Under the pieces are notes generated by a model. That model was given only the letters and a program-made list of their open reading frames with translations. It did no database searches and had not been told where the DNA came from. Position numbers and translations under genes: made by a program. A DNA stretch of 64,000 nucleotides from positions 1,426,001-1,490,000 of the forward strand of contig JARUPZ010000021.1 in the NCBI GenBank assembly GCA_031213475.1. Reading direction: 5' to 3'. The stretch is from Nereocystis luetkeana (lineage: Eukaryota; Sar; Phaeophyceae; Laminariales; Laminariaceae). This document shows, one piece after another, positions 34,101-46,100 of this stretch; the first letter of the stretch is position 1, and each line of letters opens with the position of its first letter.

Positions 34101-37100
34101 CGTCTTAGATTTCGACGTTCCGTTCCTCGGCCTTGCAGGACCGCCAAGGCTCGCGTTGCCGGAGGAGAGGAGGCGGGCGACGAGATGGACGACGGTAAGA
34201 TGTTGGGCCGCGGGGTATACGGTGATGTTTTTTTCTTCGTGTTGGAGATATATACTTCCCACACTATTTACGGGGAATCATAGTTAATAGGACCAAATAT
34301 TGTTAGTAAAATGGTTAAATATATAGGTGTTTATGTATACCACAGGTCCTGTTAACTACGGTCCCCCGTAATAATCATCACACCAAGCTTGCAAAGATGA
34401 GTTTTGAGCATATTTTTCGATCTCGCAGCCTTCTATTTTACTTTACCTAAAAAGCGTGGCAGTTACTTCAATAATTTACTTAAATTAATTGAAACCGTTT
34501 TTTTGGATTGGCGAATGGCTCTTCTATATTTGCAGGTTCACTGCTTTGTCCGGTGATATGTGATAGGAAGGTTTCAGAGCCTGCCCATTCCTAACGCGTG
34601 TGCTCGTTTGTCGTCGGCGTTATTATTTCGTTCTGGAGTGCGGCTTGAAGGAATCTGTCGTATTTGTTTCTGGCCTCAGCATCTTCTTTTTTCATAATGC
34701 GTGTCATGAGCGAAAGGGTGCGCATGGCACTAACTCTCATTTTTTTCTTTCTTCTATTCGCCGGGTGTTATCCTACGCTCGTTCGCCGTTTCTGCTTTTT
34801 TCACTGCCAAAAGAAATCGTTTTTGTGTGAGCATCGTATGTGTTGTGTCTTTTGAGGTCCCGGCCAAGGCTGTTGTTGAAACTAACGGCCATCTCTTTTT
34901 ATCACGGCTATGTTGTTTTCCTTCGCCGCTTCTTTTTCTATTTTTCGTCCTTTACTGAACAGAAGACGACGGTGACCAGCTGTCGAAGGGTTACGACTAC
35001 CTCCTTGGCATGAAGCTGTGGAGCCTTACCTTGGAGAGGGTGCGCCAGATGGAGAACGAGCTGGAGGCCAAGACGGAGGAGATGAGGCTGCTGAAGGTGT
35101 GCGGGACGTTCGTCTTTATCATTTTCTGTTTCGTATTTCAGACCCCGGGAATCGCTGCCCCGAACGCAGATATAATATTTGCATGTCTTTTACAAATCTT
35201 TTTTTTAGTAGTTTGTAGTTTTGCCGTTTTTGACGGGATACCGGTTCAAAAACTACGAAATTTACCCCCCCTCTTAATACTTGCGTCTTCTCAAATCCTT
35301 GGCTTCAGCGCCACAGGCTTTTCATATTAATCCGACTCATGGGCTGGTTACATCTTACACTGTGAGTTTTCCTCATCAACGCCAGGCACATGTTGTATTC
35401 AACATTGACTCTCCTGACGACAAGCCTCATTGTCACTGGAACATCCCGAAATTTGAGAGACGTTGCGCTAAATTTCGTGTAGATAGCCTACTTTCTCAAA
35501 GGTGAAATCCGGCCTTACGCGGCATCCGTGATTATTTTGTTTTTTCTCCGTGTAAGGGATCTCCGGTAGGAGTATAAGACAGCCTTTTTTTTTACTTTTT
35601 ACCGTGCGCGTTTTCGATTGTATTATCTGTGTGCAGGGCACGGAGCCGTCACAGCTGTGGGTCAACGACCTCGATTCACTCGGGGTGGTCCTCGACGAGA
35701 TCGCGGAAATCGAACGAAAGCAGGAGGTGGAGGACGCTAAGCAACGAAAGAACGCTGGGAAGGGCAAGGTACGCCTCGTTCACGTGCAACATTCTATTGT
35801 ATACCTTGTATACGGTAGTAATTCGGATGCCCAGGGGGTCATCCACTCACTTAGCATCCCGAATAGACCCGCATGGCCGATTCCTGTTCCTTCTTGTTTT
35901 TACCCCTCAGGGACTCCGGGGATTACATGTACTGCTTACTAGATACCAGGTATATGTTATTAATAGCACGCTAGTGCTCCCCAATTACACCACCCACTGT
36001 GCACTTGAGTTTCAGCACCGGGTCGAGACCGCCGAGACTTGGAACACGTCGTGCTTAGGCCCGGCTCGGGTTGCCCCCCAACCCTTACATTGTTGGACGA
36101 TTTTGTTACAGATGGTTGCCGTAGCGTTTTTGTTTTTTTGAATCGTTGACATTCGATGGCTATAGTCCGCAAGCTTTACCATACCGTAACGTCCGTTATG
36201 TTCTTCAGTTTGTGTTTTGTGTTATCCCACTGGTTTCACAGTGCACACAAAGATGGTCTCTGCTGTAGACCGTTCAGTTCCTCGTCTTCCGTTGGTAGGC
36301 GTTCTACAGTATCTGCATGGTACATTGCTAGCCCTAAAAAAACATTCGATCGGTCATGCGGATGACATTGTTTGTCATAGAATTCCTTACTCCGCCGTTG
36401 TGATACGTTGTGCGGGGTCTGCGCGTCGGCAGATTTAGCTTACGAAAAATGCGATCGATCATGCAGAGTAAGCGGTTGTCCCCCCCCCCCCCCCCCCCCC
36501 CTCACCGTGAAAACTGATTTGAACCATAGACACAGAGTCGGGTGTAGATGTACCCCGTAAGGTGCAGGTCATGAAGGCATCTGTATGAGGAGTGATAGCT
36601 CGAGCTACATAACCTAACGTCTTTCTTTTTTTTGCTGATGGCATGGGTTTGGGAACGGGACAGGGTGGTGGGCGGGGCAGGGGGAAGGCTGCCCGCGACG
36701 ATGGGGACTCTGACTTCGAGGACGGCCCGAAGAAGAAGGCGTCGAAGAGCAAGGTCAAGGCTTTGCCGCCGCCGCCCCCTCCGACGCGCGCCATCGTCCC
36801 GGAGCTGGTGGAGAGCGCTAGCGGAGGAATGGTGCGGATTGGTGTTGTTTTGTTGTTGCTGGTGTTCCTCGTGATTTTGTTGTCTAAATAATTCGATACA
36901 AAAAACTAGTCCGCAGTCACGGGTCGGCCTTCAAAATGTTCTAGTTGCTGTCCCATGCCTTGATGTGGTTGGCCCGGTCCGTATGTACAGCTCGCGAGCT
37001 GTTCTGTGTTTTACCGCTGCAACTTCGGGTTGACTTTGCCACCTTACCCCCACCCGTGCAGTTTTTTTTTGTTTGTTCGTCAAGATTCCGGTAGCCAGGA

Positions 37101-40100
37101 ACATTCCCAGAACGTTCCTCATCGGAACTGTTGTTTTCAAGGATGTCAGGAGTCAGCCCTTTTTCCCCTCGAAAGGCAGATATTTTTGCCTTGACTCGCA
37201 CCGATACGACTCCCCGTATCTTTTGGTGTGGAAATCTCGGCACCACACCCTTGTACGGAAACGTTTTTCCTCTGCTTGGCATTTATCCTGATAGCTTCGG
37301 TTGCGACCCGACCTACCGTATATACACATGCCGGTTGTTTGTCTTGTGCAACGCCAGGTTTCGGCGGCGTTCGCGGAGGCCGAATCGTCCGGGAAGCTGT
37401 TCAACATCGCCCCGGTTAAAGCCGACATCGACGAGGGTTTGGACGATGAGATGGCAGGCGATGATGAGCAGGACATCTTCGGCCGCGATGGTGTCAAGGG
37501 TAAAGCGGATGGCTATGATAGCGGGGAGGAGGAGCTGCCGATCAAGAAGATGGCTTCAATGTCTCTCGCGGCGCGGGTGAAGATGAAGCTCGGCGCGAAG
37601 TCTGCTGCAGCGCCGGCGGTAAGAAGTTTTTTTTTTTCAGGTTTTCCCCTCCTTGATTCACGTGAATTTATGCAGTTATACGGCCGGTGTTATCAATGTT
37701 TGTACGAGTGCTGTAACTATATTAGAATAGTTCATTTTTTGTTTTTGTTCGCTCTCCAAAAAAATATTATGGAGGTATCCCTCAAAAGCTCGACTTCTTT
37801 TGTTTGTTCGAGTACGTGTGAGCAGGGTTGATATACATACATACCTGGTGCTATTATGTTGTCGTTGAATGTCCAGTTCAAGGCTTGATTCTTGATTCTT
37901 CTTTTGTGCAAGACAGCTCTGGAAGGGAACAAGGACACGAGTGCCTTCAACAGGCAGCTTCTGACAAAAAAAAACTGATTTGATACGATTTAGGTACGGA
38001 AATGAAAGGGGATGGTGAAAAGAAATGTCAATGCCCAACCGACATCGTTGCGTGTGATCGTTTATGTCCATGAAGGGGACAGATGCTGTTTTCACCGACA
38101 TCTTCGCTTGCGATCGACATCTCCCGGGTGTTGTTTGTGCAGGCCAAGCCGCAGCGTGCTCCTCGCAAACCTTCGGCCCGCGCAGTGGTTGACTCGGACG
38201 ACAGCGATTCCGACAGCGATGACAGCGATGCTCAGGTACAGGATGCAGCGCACAAATGTCGAACACGCGGCATGAATATTTTACTGCGCTTTGTGCTCGG
38301 ACATTTTTTGCTTCCGCCTGACAGAGCGTTTTTAGTTTGTGATCTTCGTCAGCGAAGGGGTGAGTCGACGCCAACGTTTTTGACGGTGTTTTGTCGTCGA
38401 CTTTATTCCCTTTTCACCGCTGCAAAGATGATCCCAAATCTATTTTTTCTGAGTGGTTCGTACCCGAAGTTGGGGTGAACTTCTTATGGCTCAAGGTGCT
38501 CTCGCGTGATATCTCTATCCCCCTTTTTTCCTTCTCTTTTTCTCGTTTTGTCTTCGCGCGGCGTTGTAGGATGAGATTGTCGTTCAGGCGAAGCCCCGCC
38601 CTGGTCGCAACGCCGCGAAAAAGGTGCAGCCTATTGTGGAGGTGGACAGCAGCGACGAGGACGGGATGGACGACGTCGGCGACGACGAGTGAGTCCGAGT
38701 GCATCCTTTTCCGTTTTTTTTTTTTTTATTTCTTCGTCCGAAGTTGCCGCTGCTTGCAGATTGAGATGTGGTTTCGTCGGAGTGGTCACCGCTTTGAATC
38801 ACCAACAGATAATACCACTCCGTCCCGATCTAGGTGGAATGTGTTGAGGTCAGTTCTTTTTCAAAGGTTCTTGATGTTTATTGTGCGGTGCAAATTCTAG
38901 CTCAACTTGCCAGGCGGGAGCGGTATATCACCTGCATGCTCCGGAACACGTCTACTGGGTTGGATCAGTACTGTATACGCAGGTCTTGCACAGCGCCCCC
39001 GAACGCCCGGAGAGGATATACATGATGCGCTGCAGATCGTTATATTTCCGACGTGTTGTTCAGCGTAAAGGTGTTCGAGTTTTGGCGCGGACGAGACGAT
39101 TGGTCACCGCGACAACGAGGGAGTCTGAGTAGGTCCCTCACCCAGTGAATTTTCGCCGAAAATGTCGGTGCTTGAGATAGGGTGGTTTTGAGAGTTGTTT
39201 AGTCCTTTATCGGCAGACAGGGTAGATGTGTTGAGGAGTCTTGCTTTTCATACCGAGCAATCGATGTTCAGTGCAGTGTTTTCACGGGTGCCTGCTGGGC
39301 TGACGCTTCACTGCCTTTTTTTCCCGTAGAGATCCTTATTGCGCGGCTGTTCATCATATCCCTTGGCACAATTTCCCACGTCCCACGGATGGATGATGTA
39401 CAGATATATCAGATACTTCAGATAGATCATCTAGAGTATTCCTAACTCGCGGTTATCATATGCTGTGCAAAATCTGCATCTATTTCGTACACATCCAACA
39501 CAAAAACCAATTATATGTCGTGCGGGATATGAATGATATTTACAGATGCATCCCAGGAAACACGCCCGAGATCATAAAGATTGTACGGCTCCCACTCGGC
39601 ATCATGAGCTAGATCATGCATACGATACGGATTAGGAACGCATCTGCCCTGAACAAGGTAGATATTGATTTGGTGCATCGACGTTTTTTCCATTGTGTGT
39701 TCAGTATTGTTCTAGAGGTCATTTGTATTCGTATTTTTTTCGCGTGAGTGCGACACAACTCGGTTTGCGCCGTTTTTTTTTCATCGGTTGCTTCCGGTCT
39801 GACGATGATCTTGCAGGAATCGAGGGTATGTCCGATTCGTGCTATGTCGTCTTCTTCGAAGAACAAAAGAACAAGGACGTAATTCGCCAGATTGTTAGTT
39901 GATGTTCGATTGATAATTGACCCTTCTAGGGCTGCAGCTCTGTTTTGGGGACAAAGTACTTGGAATCTGAGTGGTTTGTCCCCGTCTTGGGATCGCAGTC
40001 CTACAAAGGTTAGTAGTAAGTTTTTTCCACCTCTACCGAAAAAACAGTGACTACGCACCTGGCGACGACAAACCTCGAGAGCTGTGAACAAGATATATTT

Positions 40101-43100
40101 TACCGGATGTTTGAAGAGGTCCTGTTCGTATTGATATTTCTGCGCTGTTCTTCTTTCTCGGGTCCGTTTTTTTCTTGTTTTGGTGAGTCCGACATGCCCA
40201 CTAGACGGCCTCCACCCGGCAATACGAGCACAGATGATGCAGATAAAAATCCGTCGACTTTAAAAGATCGAGCTCGTAAAGAGGCAATCGATATTCTGCT
40301 CGATGTACCTGCCCGTTCAAGAGGTACTGCTGGTATTCATCATGTATGGTTTTTCACCTTTCGCCATTCGTAAATTGTGGTTGTAGGGGTTCGGAGATGT
40401 CCGACTCTGCCCCAGAGGAAGAGGACGAGTACATGCCGACTCCAGTCAAAGCTAAGGCCAAGCCCGCTGGAAAGGGGAAGGCTACCGTAGCCGCATCGAA
40501 GGCTGTCAAGCCGGCGGCGGCCGCTAAGCGCTCAAAGGACGCCAAGAGCAAGGCGGTGAGAAAATCGAGACTGTGCGTCACCAAATGTTGCCGGGAAGGG
40601 CCTGTGGCATTGCCCCTACTGGTGTGTGTGGTGTCGGACGCGATCCGGCTGCAAGCTAGATTGACTCGTCAGTCGGGTGATGCATTCCATATGGTGACGT
40701 TTACTTGGGCGGGGGTTGTGGTTTTGTTGGAGTCGCCTACGGTCTGGACCTTGCGTCAATTTCGATGCCACCCGTACCTACCCACTACCCAGCCAGCCAA
40801 CGATCATGCAAGGCACCACTTTGAGATATTTGTTTTTGTTGTTGCTGTTCTCACATTGACTCATCGCCACTTCGGGATATACGATCGCCTAAATCAAAAA
40901 GCCATCGTATTTTTTTGTCACGATACCTTCGTTTCGCTACCGCTACGGATTTTATGGTCATGATTATCCCGGGTGTTCTTGTTTAACCGTACCACTTTTC
41001 TCGCTCTTGGAGCTGGTCTGCCTTCGTCTTTGCCGCCAGCCACGGGGTTTTTTTGGCCTTCATTTTCACCGAAGGAAACCTGGTGGAACTACAGTAGGAT
41101 CACGAGGTACTGTACGCACCCCCACCTTTTGTTGAAAGCGACACTGCTGCTGTGATTAATCCTCAAATCCTATCACGATATCGCTGTTTTTTCTGTCATA
41201 CCATGATGCTTATCCCCTTCTTGGCATTGCTCTGTGACAGACTGTTGAACCGCGGGCGAAGCCTTCTGTGACCTCCCTCCTTTCCGAGAGCGAGGAGGAG
41301 AAGGAAGCGGATGTGGCCGTGGCTAAGGCTCCCGCCTCCAAGGCAGCAGGGAAGGGCAAGGTGGCCGCGAAGAGCAAAGTCGCTCCCAAGACTTTCAAGG
41401 TAGGCCTTCCTTTCGTCACCCAACAGCGGGCACGTATACGCAGCTTGGGCCATTATTACGCGTGACCATAGCAAATAGAACCAAATACTGTTGGTAAAAA
41501 AATCGAAATATTGAGGTTTTTGTTTGTACCGTAGGTCCTATTTTTGATGGTCCCACGTAATATTACGGGGGGCCATAGTTAATAGGACCTACGGTACGGA
41601 CAAAAACCAATATATCTCCCTCTTTTTACTAACAATATTTGGTCATATTTACTATGGCCCCCCGTAGTAGTATATATCGAAAAACGTTTTCCCTGGTTTT
41701 CCTCTGTTTTCTGAAAATATCGAAGGCTAAAAGAGTGAATATTTCCCAAATGATGAACGTGTAATCGAGATCGAAACAGCACCAACGCTCGCAATTTCTC
41801 TTTCAGGAAATACAATATGCAACATCACCAAAATCAATGCGAGAGATTCCGGACAACGATGTTCGGCAATTTTAATAGTGGGCCTTAGCTGTCGGTGGAC
41901 GCTATTGGCGAGAACGTTCATTGGGTATGGACGAGATGGGGGCAAAGAGCAGGGTTAGTAAGGTACATGGCAGGTTTCTTTTTGCCACAGGACGGCACGT
42001 CTATACTTATGGCTTAGCTGCCGGTTGGCCGTGTTGGAGTATACCCCTACTATATTCGACCTAGAATTGTTCATCGGTGTTGGTTTACCCTTCGGTTTGA
42101 GGCTATGCTAGAGATGAACCCAGGTACATCGGCTCATCACGAGAAAATGAACGACTTGGAGTTAGTATGGGATTTGTTTTTGTCGTGATAAATTATACGC
42201 CCATGTTGAAGACAATACCACATTTTTCGGTTCGTCATCTTATTATATACCAGTATGGGTGCACCCCTGCTGTATTTGCTTGACCGCCCCGTCGCGTTAA
42301 TGGTTCGTTTTTCTATTGGTTTCCGCTGGCGTGTCTGTACTCATCCGCCCATCCCACCCCATCGTAGTAGATGGATGGTAACATGGTGGCCACAGGGCAC
42401 GAAACAAGAAGGGGATGAGATTCGCACAAACTTTCTGCGCACTGCTGTGTGGAAGCAGCGTAATGACCGCCCAACCGCCGTAGATGTCTCTGTTCAGTGT
42501 CGGGACGTTGCTCCGTCTCCTAAGTAAAGGCATGGTGAATGGTAAAATGTAAAATCACTTCACTTAGGGAGCAACAAATGAGGACGCCGCCCTCCCGTAC
42601 TCTGCGTGTCTCATTGCACTTTGTCCGTCTGTGGGCGGCAGGCGGACGACTACGACGACGACATCTTCAAGATGGGAGACTCTGCGGACGAAGAGCCGCC
42701 CGCGTCCAAGGGGAAGGGCAAGGCGAAGGCCCCGGTCAAGCGGGGGGGCAAAGCTACCGCTGCCAAAGGGAAGGGGAAGGCGCCCGCTGCGGCAAGCACC
42801 CCGCTGAAGGCCAAGGTGTGTGTTTCGTAGAGCTTAGACGGGGGCAGGGTGTGTATGGATGGTGCTGCTCACGATATTTTGTGGTTTTTCCTTCTAGGGC
42901 GGGTGCATACCATTTTATTCCGTCGCTTTGCGGGCGAGTTACACCAGTTACACCCGCATTCTACGGGGGGGGGGGTCACGATTTTTTCGTGATCCAATAC
43001 TGTAAAAGAGAGAGCGTTGACTTCGTACGGGTGTGCGATCGTTTTTGAGCGATCGATTTGTTCGCCAAAGTAAGGGTGCTGAAGTCGCATCAAACTATGT

Positions 43101-46100
43101 GGAGAAGGTTCTTGGCAAGAAATTTCCGAAAATAGCTTGTTAGGAAGATCGAGCCAAGAAAATTATTCGGACCCCTTCCCTCCCTGTGCGAAGTCAGCGC
43201 CCTTCACGGCAGTTCACTTTTGAGAATGATTGCGATGGAGCAATCCAAAGGCCTCTTTTAATGTCTGTCCATAAGTATCGATTGGTGGTGTTCAATTTTG
43301 TTGATAGCGTGAATTATGAACGGTATTGAATATTTTTTCGGTTGAAAGCTTGCGTCGGTATGAGACTATTTTTGACTCGAATGGATGCCCCAGGTGAGAC
43401 GTTTTCACGTTTTGGGTCAGATTTTGGAGTCCTCTAGTTTTCGACGATGGATGCTTTTGGTTCACTGCATGCTCCACGCGAAGATTGATGTTGTTCTTCC
43501 GATGGAATGATGATTGCTGAGAGTAGATATCGGAAGTTTTTTTTCGAAGGAATGTCCGATGCGGAGGGTTTGCGTTCGGTGTTGGCCACCATTGCGTCGG
43601 AGCTGTAGGCGAGAAGGCGGCATGAACCCGCGTGAATGCTATCTGTTGGCTGCACGGGTGCGCTGTTGATGCTGTGATTTGGATGAATGCTTGTCCCCGG
43701 TATAGGAAGTAGCATACGTTAAAGGCCCTTAGATTGCTCGCAGTCGACTGTTTGTTGTTAAGGGCCCTTGGGTTCTTGCTTCTTCTCGTGTGTTTTAGTG
43801 GGACTAAAGCATGATCGATATTTGTGTTTCTAAACGGTACTTAGGAATCATATGCCTGGTACTTGATTGCGTACATATTATGTATCCGTGTAACATGTGA
43901 CAGTGATTACGCACGTGTTGATCCTCTTGTTGATTTCTTCTCGCTTTTTCGTTTCCCGGGTGCAGGGTGTTAAGCGCGGAAAACGCATGAGCATTTCCGA
44001 CGACGACGAAGTGTTCTCGCCCGACAAGTGAGTTACAGTATTGATCATTGATACGTGTTTCACGCTCCTATTTGTTGTTTTTGGCTATTTTGACTTGGCG
44101 AGTCGCCTGGTTTTTGGTGATATGTTATGCTTTTTGTTTGCTCGACTGCGCCACGTTGGTTAAAGGTGTTGATCTCGAGCAAGTCTGTACCATTCTTGCC
44201 TTCCGGACGAATATGGTTGTCCTGTGTGCATGCTCATTTCCAGTTGAACTGCCGTTCGTACGCTGATCCCTGTCCCAGTGATCTGATTGTGCGCGCCTCA
44301 ACGTCCTCAGAATATAACGATGCTCGGACTACCGCAGCAGGATATGCTCCGTCTAGAAAGGAACGTAAGACTACGGCCGTGCACAATATCAACCCCCCCG
44401 CCCCTGCCCCACGCCCCGTATTTTTCCCCCGCTGAAAACCACCACCTAGGATGTCTCCACCCACTAAGCGGGTGTCGCAGAAGGCAACCCCAGCCGCCTC
44501 TAGGCTGCGTGCCATTGGGGACAGCGACGATGAGAGCTCTAGCGACAGGTACATACATAAAACACATCGAGATGTGTTAGACCGACGCGCGCTCGAAAAC
44601 TAATCCATTTAGTCGGTGATATCCTAAGCCATGTACGCCTACAGTATGTCGATCACACCGTGGAAGATACGACGGTACATAGCTTTGAAATGCCCCTGGA
44701 AATCCTAGCACGTTCTGGTGCTTTGGAACGAAAACCTGCAGTTTAGGCAAACCTGCCTGGGGATGCTATAAATGTGTTCCCAGATCAGTCGCCTTAGAAA
44801 CGGCGTTCTCGACAGGATCATAGCAGGGAAAAAGTTGTAGCTATTCAATAACAGTTTTTGCTATAGGGTGTTTTGCCAAGCGGGGTAACGTGTGCTTTTA
44901 TACGTGGCCACTCACCACTTTTACTTTCTTGCCCGTTCTCTCTCTGTTGCCGTCTTTGTTTTTTTTACTGGCCCCCTGGCGTTACCGTTTGTTTCATGGA
45001 TTGTAGCGATGTGGAGGAGGTGACCAAGACGCCGAGGCCCGCCCGTAGGGCTGGGCGAGCAGTCCAGAAGGTAAAAGCGGTATGAATATATACACCGTTT
45101 TCGTTCTTTGTCGGGCGGTTACGGTACACAAGCACGATTATACATCTGTACTTGAAAAAGGGTACCAAAATGTCCTTGCTTTTGTGGACAGAGTAGTATT
45201 CTCTTCTCTTTTTTGTTTTTTTTTTCTGTTTAGATATAGCACGCTCAAGTCAATGTAGGGTGCACCCGGTAGAGTGTGGTTAGTTTGTGGTTCACGATTT
45301 GTATTTTTTCAACTCTACTCGAAGAGCTTTTTTTACGGTTCTTTCAATCGAATTAAAATGTTTTACCTACCATGTCTACCCTTTTAGTGTTGCAGTCTCG
45401 GTTTGGGGGGAAACCACTCAAATTATAAGTAAGTTGTCCCCAAAAGCGACTGCAGTTTTCAAAGGGTGTACGTTTTTACTTCAGGGGCGTTCCGGAACTT
45501 CTTCTTACCCTTTTGAGGAGGCCATTGTGTAGACTTTGTCACCAACCTATTGCTTGCATCTATAGAGTACAAAAAATGTTCAGATACACCCTTTCGTGGA
45601 TATAAGGAGAGGAATTAACCGGCCGCGATTTCTTTTTATTTTTGTTCAGGTTGTGTACGCGGAGGTGGATACCGAGGAGAGCGAAGAAAGCGAGGAAGAG
45701 GATGACGACGAGTCCGGTAAGCTGTCAGGCAGGGCGGCGCTCCTGCGTCGTTGTTTACCCGTGTTGTGTAACGTTTTTTTGTGAGTTCGTGCGTTTTTTG
45801 TGCTGAGCGCTCACTCTTGGTGTGGTTGTTACCCCTGATAGGATTGCACTCCACATACACGAGTATCTCATTTTTTGTTAGAGGAGTGCGGTCCAGAATG
45901 GGGTTATCCGAAATCGATTTGTTCCCCCCCGTGTCACGTATTTGGATGTCGGATTGAAACGCAGACTCGCACCCGCATTGGACATTATATAATTTTCATG
46001 CATTGTAATATCGGGTACACACCACGCCGAGCTGACACTGATTCCTTCAATCAGTATTAGTATCAGACTCTATATATCCGGGCATTTTTTTCTACGGTGG

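Noticed and set aside
37676..38374. 232-codon open frame on the minus strand
   Set aside because: Antisense to TOP2 exon 32 and a T-rich intron; no conserved motif.
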